A stretch of DNA of 64,000 nt from an uncultured Armatimonadota bacterium (lineage in GTDB: Bacteria > Armatimonadota > Fimbriimonadia > Fimbriimonadales > Fimbriimonadaceae): the NCBI GenBank assembly GCA_903927345.1, contig CAIYMO010000055.1:62001-126000 (forward strand). The letters run 5' to 3'. The translations under genes were made by a program, and so were the position numbers. Below are positions 33,752 through 43,112 of this stretch, one piece after another. The notes under the pieces are model-generated. The model was not told the DNA's origin. It saw only the letters and a list, made by a program, of their open reading frames with translations, and ran no database searches. Position 1 is the first letter of the stretch. Each line of letters opens with the position of its first letter.

Positions 33752-34129
33752 TTAGTGAGCGACGGCTCCGTATCCAACGGCGTCCAGCAGGGTGCCTGGA
33801 ACTTCGCCCGAGAGCCTAATCTTGATCATGAATCCCTGACCGTATGGGTCGGAGTTCACGAGCTCAGAGGCAGCCGCGAGTTCACCGTTGATTTCGATGA
33901 CTTCGCCGGCCACTGGGGCGTACAGATCGGAAACCGTCTTGACGCTTTCTACGCTGCCGAAGGTCTCGCCGATAGCAAGGGTTTTGCCGACGGATGGGAG
34001 ATCAACGTACACGACATCGCCCAGTTCTGACTGTGCGTGGTCGGTGATTCCGATCGTGGCGACGTCGCCTTCGATGCGGACCCATTCGTGCGATTCGGTG
34101 TATTTGAGATCTGCCGGGATGTTCGACAT
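33752..34129 (-). CDS. gcvH: Glycine cleavage system H protein
   Basis: The 125-aa lipoyl carrier that shuttles the aminomethyl group between P, T and L proteins. The lipoylated lysine is K64 in ESVKTVSDLYAPVAGEV. ESHEWV near the N-terminus and the NSDPYGQGFMIKI C-terminal part are diagnostic. The length is normal. It heads the gcv operon with no clear Shine-Dalgarno before the ATG at 34129. An lplA/lipM-type lipoyl transfer gene sits about 1.3 kb away on the other strand. Confidence 0.95.
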   Translation of the reverse strand: MSNIPADLKYTESHEWVRIEGDVATIGITDHAQSELGDVVYVDLPSVGKTLAIGETFGSVESVKTVSDLYAPVAGEVIEINGELAAASELVNSDPYGQGFMIKIRLSGEVPGTLLDAVGYGAVAH

Positions 34130-34150
34130 AAGTGGTATGAGAATACCGAA

Positions 34151-34645
34151 TCAGGGTCTAGAATCCGGGAGCGGAAAGGTTTTTTCCAACGATTGATTTG
34201 TAGTGAGTTCGCACCACTCGGCGATCAGATTCTCTGCGGTCTTCACGCACATCGCTAGCTTTTGCTCCCAGCCAGAGGGGAGGTTCAGACTCGCTTCTTC
34301 GGTTGCTCGGAGTATCTCGTCTTTGAGCGGATACTCGTCGGGGTCAGGCATCCTGCGAAGGTTGTCCAGGTGGCCAACTACGATTTCGGTCAGATAGGCT
34401 TGCTCGGGGAACTGGGGGTGCCGGTGGTCGTTAGGGCTCTTTTCTTCAAAGCTTTGGATAGTTCTGCCCGCCTCGATTAGGCCGAAGAAGGCTGAGTTAA
34501 ATCCGAAGATGGACTCGACAGCAAGGTGGGTGAGATCGTGTTCAACAAAGAAGTTGTGCGTCTTGTCCCAGGTCGCGGACCCATCAGCCCGCGTGTAAGC
34601 GATGAGACACTCGGAGCCAGATTTTGTGAATTTGAGGTTCAACAT
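34151..34645 (-). CDS. Conserved protein of unknown function
   Basis: A 164-aa cytoplasmic-looking protein, without signal or membrane segments. The centre has FFVEHDLTHLAVESIFGFN, with His and acidic residues that could bind a metal. The rest is helical (ATEEASLNLPSGWEQKLAMC). It lies between gcvH (21 bases downstream) and divergent trmD (23 bases away), so it may be the first gene of the gcv transcript. I recognise no family. Confidence 0.55.
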   Translation of the reverse strand: MLNLKFTKSGSECLIAYTRADGSATWDKTHNFFVEHDLTHLAVESIFGFNSAFFGLIEAGRTIQSFEEKSPNDHRHPQFPEQAYLTEIVVGHLDNLRRMPDPDEYPLKDEILRATEEASLNLPSGWEQKLAMCVKTAENLIAEWCELTTNQSLEKTFPLPDSRP

Positions 34646-34668
34646 GGTTGGACTGGTACGCTTTTGGT

Positions 34669-35436
34669 GTGCCGCGAATCGACTTTGTCACCCTCTTTCC
34701 CGATGTGGTTCGGGGCGCCTTGGAACACTCGATTCTAGGTAGAGCTGCGTCTGCCGGCTTGGTGCAGTTTAGCGCGGTTTCACCGAGGGAGTATTGCTAC
34801 GACCCTCACAAGAAGGTCGACGATACGCCGTATGGCGGGCATCCGGGCATGCTCATCAAGGTGGAGCCAGTTGCGTGGGCGATCAGAGAACTGGTTCCGT
34901 CGAAGCCGAAGGAGTCTCGTGCGGCCCACTACTATATTCAAGTGAGTGAAGCCGGTGAAGTTCGACGGGACAATTGGGGTGGCTGGGAGCGACCCGAGAC
35001 CACTGCCATCGTGTTTACTGAGCCGAGCGGAATTCCATTTAAGCAAGAAAATGCTAAAGAACTTGCACAATACGAGCAGGTTGTGTTCGTGTGTGGACAC
35101 TACGAGGGCATCGACCACCGAGCTGAGCAGGCGTTTGCGACACATGTTTTTTCCATTGGCGATTACGTTCTGACGAACGGTGAGCTTCCCGCTTTGGTGA
35201 TGGCGGATGCGATCACTCGGCTCCTCCCTGGCGTTCTTGGGGCGTCCGAATCCCTCGAAGAAGACTCCTTCTCGGGGCAGGGTCTGAGCGCTCCGAATTA
35301 TACGAAGCCACCTTCTTGGCGCGGTATGGAGGTCCCCGAAGTTTTGCGGAGCGGCGATCACAAGAAGATTGAGGAGTGGCGAAGAGTCGAGGGAGAGAAG
35401 CGCACCCGCGAGCGTCGTCCGGACCTGTTGCCGTGA
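34669..35436 (+). CDS. trmD: tRNA (guanine-37-N1)-methyltransferase
   Basis: A 255-aa SPOUT-fold enzyme that methylates G37 of tRNAs reading CNN and CGG-type codons, preventing frameshifts. It begins at GTG with PRIDFVTLFPDVVRGALEHS, the family N-terminus. CGHYEGIDHRAEQAF and SIGDYVLTNGELPALVMADA form the deep trefoil-knot AdoMet site. The C-terminal domain ends in the basic EEWRRVEGEKRTRERRPDLL. An in-frame TTG at 34648 would add seven residues and is unlikely. It overlaps the lipM-like gene by 4 bases (GTGA), so the two are coupled. Confidence 0.93.
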   Translation: MPRIDFVTLFPDVVRGALEHSILGRAASAGLVQFSAVSPREYCYDPHKKVDDTPYGGHPGMLIKVEPVAWAIRELVPSKPKESRAAHYYIQVSEAGEVRRDNWGGWERPETTAIVFTEPSGIPFKQENAKELAQYEQVVFVCGHYEGIDHRAEQAFATHVFSIGDYVLTNGELPALVMADAITRLLPGVLGASESLEEDSFSGQGLSAPNYTKPPSWRGMEVPEVLRSGDHKKIEEWRRVEGEKRTRERRPDLLP

Positions 35437-36059
35437 GGGTATTCATCGATCCGGATAAAGATGCTGCCAGTCAAATGGCTCGGGATCATGAGCTCTTTGA
35501 GGCGGCACGATGTGGCGAGAGTAGCGCCCGGGTTTATCAGTGGGATAGGACGTGGGTGACTTTAGGGCGTTTTCAGAATCCATCAGAGACCCTTGTTAAT
35601 CCTGATGACCTGAACTGGACGGTTCGAGAAACGGGTGGTGCCGCGGTACTCCACGGGCATGACCTTACGTTGGGTGTCGCGGTGCCTGTCTTGGGAGCGG
35701 CAGGAGTTCGTGAGGTTTACCGGAAACTGGTGATGCCGATTGTGCTGGCATTGCAGGACTTGGGCCTCGACGCAGTTCTTGGCGAGGAAGCGGGATTCGC
35801 CGACCGTAGGGAAGGGGCTTACTGCTTCCTTGGGAAATCGCAGAATGACGTTGTCTCTGCCCGGACTGGGCAAAAGCTCTGTGGGTGTGCATTACGAGTC
35901 ACTCGGGAGGCGGCTTTGTTGCAGGCGTCAATTCCGATTCACGAGCCGAGTGTTCGAGCCGAACTCGTGATCCAAGATTCTGGAGCCGACCTTTGGACGG
36001 AGTTGGATGCGACCCAGCTTGCTCGTTTCCTTACTGTTCGCCTGGAAGAGTTGACATAA
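35433..36059 (+). CDS. lipM: Lipoyl/octanoyl transferase of the BPL_LplA_LipB family, LipM-like
   Basis: A 208-aa cofactor transferase. RETGGAAVLHGHDLTLGVAV is the family core. A cysteine follows in GAYCFLGKSQNDVV, aligned by eye with the catalytic Cys of LipM octanoyltransferases, and then GQKLCGCALRVTREAALLQA, the usual 'KxxGxAQxR..xxLQ' stretch. The choice between LipM and a lipoate ligase is inferred from that Cys. It would attach octanoate to GcvH or similar carriers. The start GTG overlaps trmD. A strong terminator follows the stop. Confidence 0.72.
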   Translation: MRVFIDPDKDAASQMARDHELFEAARCGESSARVYQWDRTWVTLGRFQNPSETLVNPDDLNWTVRETGGAAVLHGHDLTLGVAVPVLGAAGVREVYRKLVMPIVLALQDLGLDAVLGEEAGFADRREGAYCFLGKSQNDVVSARTGQKLCGCALRVTREAALLQASIPIHEPSVRAELVIQDSGADLWTELDATQLARFLTVRLEELT

Positions 36060-36061
36060 AA

Positions 36062-36088
36062 AAATCCCCGACCGGTGGTCGGGGATTT
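36062..36088. terminator. Bidirectional terminator between lipM-like and sigma factor genes
   Basis: A perfect 12-bp stem AAATCCCCGACC/GGTCGGGGATTT (36062-36073 with 36077-36088), 3-base loop, A-rich on one side and T-rich on the other. It suits both converging genes. Confidence 0.85.
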
Positions 36089-36106
36089 CGATTCTTGATC
36101 GTCGCC

Positions 36107-37270
<1,164 letters not shown>

Positions 37271-37360
37271 TTATCTGTTAGTTACTCCGTGTTTGACCTT
37301 TTTGGTATGCTCCGGCTCTTCGAACCTTGCACGGCAGGTCTACTGTCTTTCGGGACACTA

Positions 37361-37389
37361 GGTGTATCACGAAGACGATATTTTGTCAA
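37361..37389 (-). promoter_or_regulatory. Promoter candidate upstream of the sigma factor gene
   Basis: On the minus strand TTGACA (37389-37384), a 17-base spacer and TGA-TACACC (extended -10, hexamer 37366-37361) form a housekeeping-like promoter. A second TTGACA lies at 37412-37407. The 5' leader would be about 85 bases. It sits in the 272-base gap between the desulfurase stop and the sigma gene, in which no other feature is seen except a short GC-rich hairpin at 37491-37506. Confidence 0.4.
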
Positions 37390-37542
37390 GCGAAACGCAT
37401 GCCAGTTGTCAAGCTTCTGGCAAAACCTTTCGAGTTTACCGGGAATCTGCGACTGCGACACACGATTTCGGGGGACAGCAAAGAACTTAGACGCCCATGG
37501 GGGCGTAAAAGGTTTCCGCTTCAAGTCAGTTCTACGATCAAT

Positions 37543-38649
37543 CTAGCGAAGCTCACGCAACTTTGTGACAATTCGCCGAATCTCTGTCGCAAGCTGGTAA
37601 GTGGATTCTTCCGTATTGTAGTGTGAAAAACTAACTCGAATCGTTCCCCGGATATATTCATCGGGAACCCCAAATGCCTTCAATACTGGTGAAGGTTCTG
37701 TGTTTTTGCTACTGCAGGCGGCTCCGGCTGAGCAGCAGAATCCGGCCTGGTCGAGTTCAATGAGCAGAGTCTCTCCTTCGATTCCGGCGAAGGAGAGGGA
37801 GATGATGTACGGGGAGCGACGGTCGCCTCCGTTGATTCGATACTCACCAAGTGGCGGCTCCTTCGGATAGGAAAAGTCACCTTCGAACGAGCAGCAAAAG
37901 ATTTCGTTCAGTCTCTCGACGTGATCGTGTCGCTGATGGGTCTCATGAATGGCAATTTCTGCTGCCTTACCCATCCCCACAATCGCCGGCACATTCAGAG
38001 TCCCCGATCGCTCGCCCCGCTCTTGGCCGCCACCAGTTATGAAGGGAGGGATTGAACCGGGGAACCGTTGGTAGAGGAAGCCGATGCCTTTAGGGCCAAA
38101 GAACTTATGGGCTGAGCCAGTGACGTACTCAAGATCGCCAACATGAAAATCAATTTTTCCGAGTGCTTGCGTCGCATCAACCAGATACGCTCCCGGGACG
38201 CGGGTCCGCTCATCGAAAATTGTTCCTGTCTCGTTATTGACCAGCATTTGCGCTCGAAGAAGTGGCTGTCTTGGGGGAGCGTCAATGGAAGACACCGATT
38301 GAGGAACTTCTGCAGGCGGGTAGAAGAACGGAATGCCCAGCTTCTCTGCAGTGTCACGAATCGAGCTGTGCTCAACGATACTAACCCCAAACTGATCCGC
38401 AAGGGCATTGAGAACCCAGTTGTTCGCCTCTGTCGCTCCGCTGGTAAAGGTGATTTGCGAAGGGTCTTCGGCTCCGATCAGCTGAGCGACTTGAGCCCGA
38501 GCTTTCTCTACGGCATCCATTGCCTTCGCGCCGTAATGATGTAGAGAGTGTGCGTTCCCGGGGAACTCGGTGAACCATGGCAACATCGCCTCAACTACCC
38601 TGGGGTCAACGGGGGTTGTGGCGGCGTTATCGAAGTATCGTTCGTGCAC
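37543..38649 (-). CDS. Cysteine desulfurase (NifS/IscS family)
   Basis: A 368-aa PLP enzyme that takes sulfur from cysteine to make a persulfide for Fe-S clusters or tRNA thiolation. It begins MHERYFDNAATTPVDPRVVE. The PLP lysine is K182 in GSAHKFFGPKGIG. The active-site Cys is in GAACSSKNTEPSPVL; this loop is of the long, group I type. Whether it serves Fe-S assembly or another pathway is unclear, since no iscU or sufU is adjacent. It reads toward the sigma factor gene. Confidence 0.88.
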   Translation of the reverse strand: MHERYFDNAATTPVDPRVVEAMLPWFTEFPGNAHSLHHYGAKAMDAVEKARAQVAQLIGAEDPSQITFTSGATEANNWVLNALADQFGVSIVEHSSIRDTAEKLGIPFFYPPAEVPQSVSSIDAPPRQPLLRAQMLVNNETGTIFDERTRVPGAYLVDATQALGKIDFHVGDLEYVTGSAHKFFGPKGIGFLYQRFPGSIPPFITGGGQERGERSGTLNVPAIVGMGKAAEIAIHETHQRHDHVERLNEIFCCSFEGDFSYPKEPPLGEYRINGGDRRSPYIISLSFAGIEGETLLIELDQAGFCCSAGAACSSKNTEPSPVLKAFGVPDEYIRGTIRVSFSHYNTEESTYQLATEIRRIVTKLRELR

Positions 38650-38690
38650 GCGCCGAGTTTACTGGAACCTTCAGCAAGTAATCTGACTTC

Positions 38691-39164
38691 ATGAAACCGG
38701 TGCCCGTGGCTCAAGTCGGCCAGGCTGTTGATGGCGTTATCGCTGCGCTGGAATCCTTCGCGGGTCAGCCAGCGAAGGGTGGTGCTTGGACGGCCGTGCA
38801 GACCCTTGATCACCTCATTCAGGTTCATCGGGGTGTGGTGTTGGGACTTAGAGCGAAGGAACCGCTGCCGAGGCGCGCGCCCTTCTTCCTTGTCCGCAGA
38901 ACTATGGTGGGATTCGTCCTTCGAAACGCGATTCCGGTTCCGGCGAAGGGAGCTCAGCTGAGCTGCCCAGCCGAAGCTGACTTCGCCTCGATGGCGGGTG
39001 ATCTGCAGAAATTGCAGACGAAGTTGGAATTGCGAGCTTCGGAGGGCATTCCTCCGGACCAGCTGGTGATGAACCATCCCGTTGCAGGTCCGCTTAACTT
39101 TGATGAGACGATGGCAATCGTCCACGCCCACTTGGTCTATCACATCAAGCGGGCGGGGAAGTAG
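38691..39164 (+). CDS. DinB-like protein 2
   Basis: A 157-aa DinB superfamily member. WTAVQTLDHLIQVHRG places the first His pair in helix 2, and HAHLVYHIKRAGK carries the C-terminal His ligands. The central part is a basic loop (RRAPFFLVRRTMVGFVLRN). It is distantly related to the DinB-like gene at 5009 and has a different neighbourhood. The stop is followed at once by the convergent secreted gene. The function is unknown. Confidence 0.65.
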   Translation: MKPVPVAQVGQAVDGVIAALESFAGQPAKGGAWTAVQTLDHLIQVHRGVVLGLRAKEPLPRRAPFFLVRRTMVGFVLRNAIPVPAKGAQLSCPAEADFASMAGDLQKLQTKLELRASEGIPPDQLVMNHPVAGPLNFDETMAIVHAHLVYHIKRAGK

Positions 39165-39168
39165 CTGC

Positions 39169-39747
39169 CTACTCCTTGATCGGTGTAAGTTCGGTGTTAA
39201 AGGTCGTTCCCTTCAGATTCACTTTGCTCTTGGCATTCGTGATATAGCCCAGTTTATTACTGTAGACCTGTACAATTTCGCTCTTTTGGTCGGGGGAATC
39301 GATCTTTGTTGTCAAGGTGACCGTGTCGCCATCGACCTTTATGGTGCTGGTTCGGGTGGTAGATTTTCCGCCGTTTTTCACAACCTGCGAAGGGCCGGTT
39401 GGGAGCATCAGGCAAGCGAGGAATTGCTCGACGAAGATGAGTTCGCCGCCAGCGATGGCGGTTGGCCACAGGCGCTCATCAACGATCAAGTTAAGGCGGT
39501 ACCGCTTGGATTCGGTCTGACTACCCATTTTGAGGTCGCTTTGGTAGATGAGATCCAGGTCCCAATCCTTGGGCCGTTTGGTGTTTGGGAGAATTGCGAA
39601 CTGCCCGCCGATCTTTACGTCAGGCTTGCCGTCAATGGACATTGTGACGTCGTAACCGATCGGCTTTTGGGCCTCGAGGCGGTACTTCGGGAAGTCTTCG
39701 ACTGGCTGAATAGCGGAGGTGAGCAGAACTGCTGCGGCAAAAACCAT
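39169..39747 (-). CDS. Secreted lipoprotein-carrier-like protein of unknown function
   Basis: A 192-aa exported protein. A hydrophobic start (MVFAAAVLLTSAIQP) acts as the signal. The mature body is beta-rich, with repeated basic-acidic alternation (YDVTMSIDGKPDVKIGGQFA; STTRTSTIKVDGDTVTLTTK; YSNKLGYITNAKSKVNLKGT). The alternating strands suggest a half-barrel such as the LolA or lipocalin fold, a structural guess only. It reads away from sucD and ends 4 bases from the DinB-like 2 stop. Confidence 0.5.
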   Translation of the reverse strand: MVFAAAVLLTSAIQPVEDFPKYRLEAQKPIGYDVTMSIDGKPDVKIGGQFAILPNTKRPKDWDLDLIYQSDLKMGSQTESKRYRLNLIVDERLWPTAIAGGELIFVEQFLACLMLPTGPSQVVKNGGKSTTRTSTIKVDGDTVTLTTKIDSPDQKSEIVQVYSNKLGYITNAKSKVNLKGTTFNTELTPIKE

Positions 39748-39779
39748 GTCCCAAAGTGTGCGGCTTGTCTGGGTTCAAA

Positions 39780-39819
39780 ATAAAGCAAAACAGCCCCAAT
39801 CTTGGTAGATTGGGGCTGT
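39780..39819 (-). terminator. Intrinsic terminator of sucD
   Basis: A 13-bp stem ACAGCCCCAATCT/AGATTGGGGCTGT (39790-39802 with 39807-39819) with a TGGT loop is followed on the minus strand by TTTTGCTTTATTTTG. Confidence 0.8.
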
Positions 39820-39855
39820 CCCATTATGGTTCTTTTGGTTGGTTATTCGGAGGAA

Positions 39856-40731
39856 TTAGCCGCCCATTGCTTGCTTGAGTAGCGCAGGAACGTCGCTGGT
39901 GCGATCCGCAACCAGAGCGCCGCAGTCAAGAAGTGCGTCGACCTTCGATTGTGGGGTTCCGGTCTTTCCACTGATGATTGCACCAGCGTGCCCCATTCGC
40001 TTTCCTGGAGGTGCAGTTCGTCCGGAAATGAATCCGACGACTGGCTTCTTCATGTTGGCCTTGATCCACTCACAAGCCATTTCTTCGTCTGAACCACCGA
40101 TCTCTCCAACGAAAACAACCGCTTCGGTCTTAGGATCGTTGTGGAACATCTCCATGACTTCGATGAATCGCGTACCAGGCAGCGGGTCGCCGCCGATACC
40201 GACACACGTGGTTTGACCGAAACCGGCTCGGGTCATTTCCCAAACGATTTCGTATGTAAGCGTTCCGGAGCGGCTTACCATTCCGACGTTACCAGGAGTG
40301 AAAATGTGGCCGGGCATGATTCCCATCTTGCACTCGCCGGGAGTGATGATTCCCGCGCAGTTGCCGCCGAGAAGTCGGGTGACACCGTTTGCCTTAAGTC
40401 GATTGGTCACCTTCGTCATGTCCGCAATGGGGATTCCTTCGGTGATGAGGGTAACGAATGGCATTCCTGCCGCTTCGCACTCGAGAACTGAGTCAGCAGC
40501 GAAGGGAGGTGGAACGAAAATGATGGAAGCGTCGGCGCCCGTTGCCTCAACGGCTTCTTGGACAGTGTTGAACACCGGCTTGCCGAGGAATTCCTGACCG
40601 CCTTTGCCGGGGGTGACGCCGCCGACGATGTTTGTTCCGTAGTTGATCATCTGTTCGGTATGGAACCCACCTTCTTTACCGGTGATTCCGCAGACGATGA
40701 CCTTCGTGTTCTTATCGACAAGGACTGACAT
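39856..40731 (-). CDS. sucD: Succinate-CoA ligase, alpha subunit
   Basis: The 291-aa alpha subunit, which makes succinate and ATP (or GTP) from succinyl-CoA in the TCA cycle. It starts [20 protein letters not shown], giving the CoA-binding Rossmann part. GGVTPGKGG, the phosphohistidine in GHAGAII and [10 protein letters not shown] near the C-terminus are diagnostic. The start is placed at the ATG at 40731; a long upstream extension to 41025 would cross the divergent acetyltransferase gene. sucC, the beta subunit, is not adjacent on either side, which is unusual. Confidence 0.93.
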   Translation of the reverse strand: MSVLVDKNTKVIVCGITGKEGGFHTEQMINYGTNIVGGVTPGKGGQEFLGKPVFNTVQEAVEATGADASIIFVPPPFAADSVLECEAAGMPFVTLITEGIPIADMTKVTNRLKANGVTRLLGGNCAGIITPGECKMGIMPGHIFTPGNVGMVSRSGTLTYEIVWEMTRAGFGQTTCVGIGGDPLPGTRFIEVMEMFHNDPKTEAVVFVGEIGGSDEEMACEWIKANMKKPVVGFISGRTAPPGKRMGHAGAIISGKTGTPQSKVDALLDCGALVADRTSDVPALLKQAMGG

Positions 40732-40776
40732 TTCTGCCGGGGAGTTTACCAGCCTCAAGTATTCTGATTCCTGCGA

Positions 40777-41421
40777 ATGAACGGACCCGACCCGACCGAG
40801 CTTCACCCTGTGCCGGGTTTTGAGCAGGTTTGCTTCATCAAAAACGCGATTTCGAACCCAAACGTGATCGTTGGTGACTACACCTATTACGACGATCCTG
40901 ACGGTGCGTCGGACTTCGAGAAGAACATTCTTTATCACTTTCCGTTCGTCGGCGATAAGTTGATTATTGGGAAGTTTTGCGCTCTTGCCAGGGGGGTGAA
41001 GTTCATCATGAACGGCGCGAACCACATCATGAGTGGCACCTCTACCTATCCGTTTTATATCTTCGGTGATGGTTGGGAGCCCGCGCTTTCAGAGCGTGCA
41101 GTCTTTCCGAACAAGGGAGATACCGTCATCGGCAACGATGTCTGGATTGGCTACGAGGCTTTGATCATGCCAGGAGTCACGATTGGCGATGGCGCTATCA
41201 TCGCGTCACGGGCCGTTGTCACCGGAAACGTCCCGCCTTACGCGATCTATGGGGGAAATCCTGCAAAGCTGATTCGGGAACGGTTCTCGGCATCTCAAAT
41301 CAAATGGCTTCAAGCGATTGCCTGGTGGGATTGGCCCATGGAAAAGCTCACGCCGCTCCTTCCGATTCTGGTCGCTGGCGAAGTAGAGGAGTTCCTTGCC
41401 CTCGCACTGGCAGAAAACTGA
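40777..41421 (+). CDS. Vat/CatB-like xenobiotic O-acetyltransferase
   Basis: A 214-aa left-handed beta-helix acetyltransferase of the XAT family. It matches streptogramin-A acetyltransferases (Vat) closely by eye: [32 protein letters not shown] with catalytic His83, STYPF and [20 protein letters not shown]. The hexapeptide repeats follow, then [14 protein letters not shown]. Vat enzymes inactivate streptogramin A; related members acetylate other acceptors, so resistance is a possibility, not a finding. It sits 44 bases before arsR and may not belong to that operon. Confidence 0.83.
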   Translation: MNGPDPTELHPVPGFEQVCFIKNAISNPNVIVGDYTYYDDPDGASDFEKNILYHFPFVGDKLIIGKFCALARGVKFIMNGANHIMSGTSTYPFYIFGDGWEPALSERAVFPNKGDTVIGNDVWIGYEALIMPGVTIGDGAIIASRAVVTGNVPPYAIYGGNPAKLIRERFSASQIKWLQAIAWWDWPMEKLTPLLPILVAGEVEEFLALALAEN

Positions 41422-41425
41422 AAAC

Positions 41426-41478
41426 ATTTCGCATTTCGTCGAAATAATGGCGTAGAATCATTTCGATGGAAGTCGAAA
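41426..41478. promoter_or_regulatory. ArsR operator with ATTTCG boxes around a -10 box
   Basis: ATTTCG at 41426-41431, 41433-41438 and 41460-41465 alternates with CGAAAT at 41440-41445 and CGAAA at 41474-41478. The palindrome ATTTCG-T-CGAAAT (41433-41445) is perfect. The -10-like TAGAAT (41453-41458) lies between the boxes, and the arsR ATG follows 7 bases later. This suits autorepression by ArsR and a leaderless transcript. Confidence 0.6.
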
Positions 41479-41810
41479 CGAACCGATTAGCGTTCCGAGC
41501 CTTAGCTGATCCCACTCGGCTCCACATCGTGGAGTTTCTCGCGTCAATGTGTTGTGGCCGAGCTTCCGTGGATGACGAAGGCGGCGTAGAAGGTCCAACC
41601 GCTGGCGAAATCTGCTGCCACATAACGGGCGAAGAAAAGATCAGTTCGACGATTTCACACCACCTTCATGAGCTTGAGGGAGCTGGACTTATCCAGATCG
41701 AACGCCGGGGGAAGCGGATGCTCTGCACCCTGAAATCTGACGCGCTACTCTCGCTCGCAATCTATTTGCAAACCCTTGCCAAATCCAACGACCAGACCAA
41801 CTGCTGCTAA
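41466..41810 (+). CDS. arsR: ArsR-family arsenic-responsive repressor
   Basis: A 114-aa winged-helix repressor that releases DNA when arsenite binds. It starts MEVETNRLAFRALADPTRLH, the ArsR helix 1-2. The recognition helix lies in ISSTISHHLHELEGAGLIQI and the wing in ERRGKRMLCTLK. Cysteine clusters that could hold arsenite are CC at 29-30, the EICC motif and the C-terminal NCC. The start is 7 bases after TAGAAT, so the mRNA may be leaderless. An operator of ATTTCG boxes overlaps the start. Confidence 0.85.
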   Translation: MEVETNRLAFRALADPTRLHIVEFLASMCCGRASVDDEGGVEGPTAGEICCHITGEEKISSTISHHLHELEGAGLIQIERRGKRMLCTLKSDALLSLAIYLQTLAKSNDQTNCC

Positions 41811-41814
41811 AACC

Positions 41815-42711
41815 ATGAACGAAAACACTAGACTCATCGACCGAGAAGACGTACGCGAAATCGTTCGCGAGAAGTATGGCGCTGCCGCCCTCACCGTTCT
41901 CAACGGTCAAGGTGCTGCTTGCTGTGGTGGAAACACCGGGGGCGGTAACGATAGCTGTTGTGGAGGTGATGTGATCACCGGAAACCTGTACAGCGAATCG
42001 GAAGCTGGCGATATTCCTGAGGCGGCGCTGCTGGCTTCGCTTGGTTGCGGAAACCCAACTGCTCTTGCATCGCTGAGTGAGGGAGAGACGGTCCTTGATC
42101 TGGGCTCTGGTGGCGGAATCGATGTTCTTCTTTCTGCCCGGCGAGTTGGTTCAACCGGCTTCGCATTTGGGCTCGATATGACCGACGAAATGCTCGCACT
42201 TGCGGAGCGAAATAAGGCGGAGAGCGGCATTAGCAATGTTTCGTTCCTCAAGGGACACATTGAGGCGATTCCGCTCCCCAATAACTCGGTTGACGTAATC
42301 ATCTCCAACTGCGTGATCAACTTGTCAAGCGACAAGGATGCGGTGATCCGAGAGGCGTTCCGAGTCTTGAAACCCGGTGGACGATTTGCCGTTTCGGATG
42401 TCGTCGTCGAGGGCGAGATTCCTTCGGCTGTCCGAGCCGATATGGAGGCTTATGTTGGTTGCGTGGCGGGTGCGATGGAGTACAGCGAATATCTCGGAAA
42501 GCTTGCCGCCGCCGGGTTTGAGAATGGGTCGATTGAGCCGACTCGTCGTTACACCTTTGCCGACCTTGAAGCCACGACGTGCACTTCGCCAGAAGTCAGT
42601 GCGCTCTCTGCCGAAGAGAAGTCGAACCTTGATGGCAGGATTATGGGTGCCTTTATCCGGGCGACGAAGCCGAAAGAGGGTGCTTGCTGCGGAACGGAGT
42701 GCTGCAACTGA
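41815..42711 (+). CDS. arsM: Arsenite S-adenosylmethionine methyltransferase
   Basis: A 298-aa enzyme that methylates As(III) to mono-, di- and trimethylarsenicals, some volatile. It begins MNENTRLIDREDVREIVREK; its Cys-rich N-terminal stretch (AACCGG; SCCGGD) is typical. The AdoMet motif is VLDLGSGGGIDVLL. The conserved arsenic-binding cysteines appear as SNCVINLS and YVGCVAGAM. It follows arsR by 4 bases and lacks a Shine-Dalgarno, so it relies on coupling. Its stop overlaps the arsC start. Confidence 0.9.
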   Translation: MNENTRLIDREDVREIVREKYGAAALTVLNGQGAACCGGNTGGGNDSCCGGDVITGNLYSESEAGDIPEAALLASLGCGNPTALASLSEGETVLDLGSGGGIDVLLSARRVGSTGFAFGLDMTDEMLALAERNKAESGISNVSFLKGHIEAIPLPNNSVDVIISNCVINLSSDKDAVIREAFRVLKPGGRFAVSDVVVEGEIPSAVRADMEAYVGCVAGAMEYSEYLGKLAAAGFENGSIEPTRRYTFADLEATTCTSPEVSALSAEEKSNLDGRIMGAFIRATKPKEGACCGTECCN

Positions 42712-43112
42712 AAACGGTTATCTTCCTTTGTGTTCACAACGCGGGACGATCTCAGATGGCAGAAGCGTTTGTGAACTACGAAGCTAAGGCGCGTAGGTTG
42801 GAGATTCGAGGGGAATCCGCGGGAACAGTCGGTGGAAAGCAGCTGAATCCGACAGCCGTGGAGGCTATGGCGGAGTTGGGGATTAGCATGGAGGGGCAGC
42901 ATCCGAAGCTGATGACCCAAGACATGGTGGATGGTGCGGACAAGATCATCTCGATGGGATGTGGCGTCGATGCCGCAGCCTGCCCCGCCAAGTTCATTCT
43001 TACCGAGGATTGGGGTCTGGATGATCCGGCGGGGCAGGGAATTGAGACGGTGCGCGTGATCCGGGACCAGATTCGAGGACACGTGGTGAAGCTGTTGGAG
43101 GAGATGGCTTGA
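42708..43112 (+). CDS. arsC: Arsenate reductase, thioredoxin-coupled (low-MW phosphatase type)
   Basis: A 134-aa enzyme that reduces As(V) to As(III). The P-loop CVHNAGR (CX5R) has C8, and C85 and C92 in MGCGVDAAACP form the Cys relay. The C-terminal DP pair is in DWGLDDPAG. Numbering assumes initiation at CTG 42708, which overlaps the arsM stop and has CGGAG 8 bases upstream, giving an N-terminus (KTVIFLCVHN) like other ArsC proteins. GTG 42699 and TTG 42684 are alternatives. A non-canonical CTG start is therefore plausible but not proved. Confidence 0.86.
   Translation: MKTVIFLCVHNAGRSQMAEAFVNYEAKARRLEIRGESAGTVGGKQLNPTAVEAMAELGISMEGQHPKLMTQDMVDGADKIISMGCGVDAAACPAKFILTEDWGLDDPAGQGIETVRVIRDQIRGHVVKLLEEMA

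Noticed and set aside
34130-34150. Glycine riboswitch before gcvH
   Set aside because: Only 21 bases separate gcvH from the gene upstream on the same strand, too short for the aptamer.
38691-39164. DinB as DNA polymerase IV
   Set aside because: The two DinB-like proteins belong to the four-helix DinB/DfsB superfamily, not to Y-family polymerases. The name coincidence is misleading.
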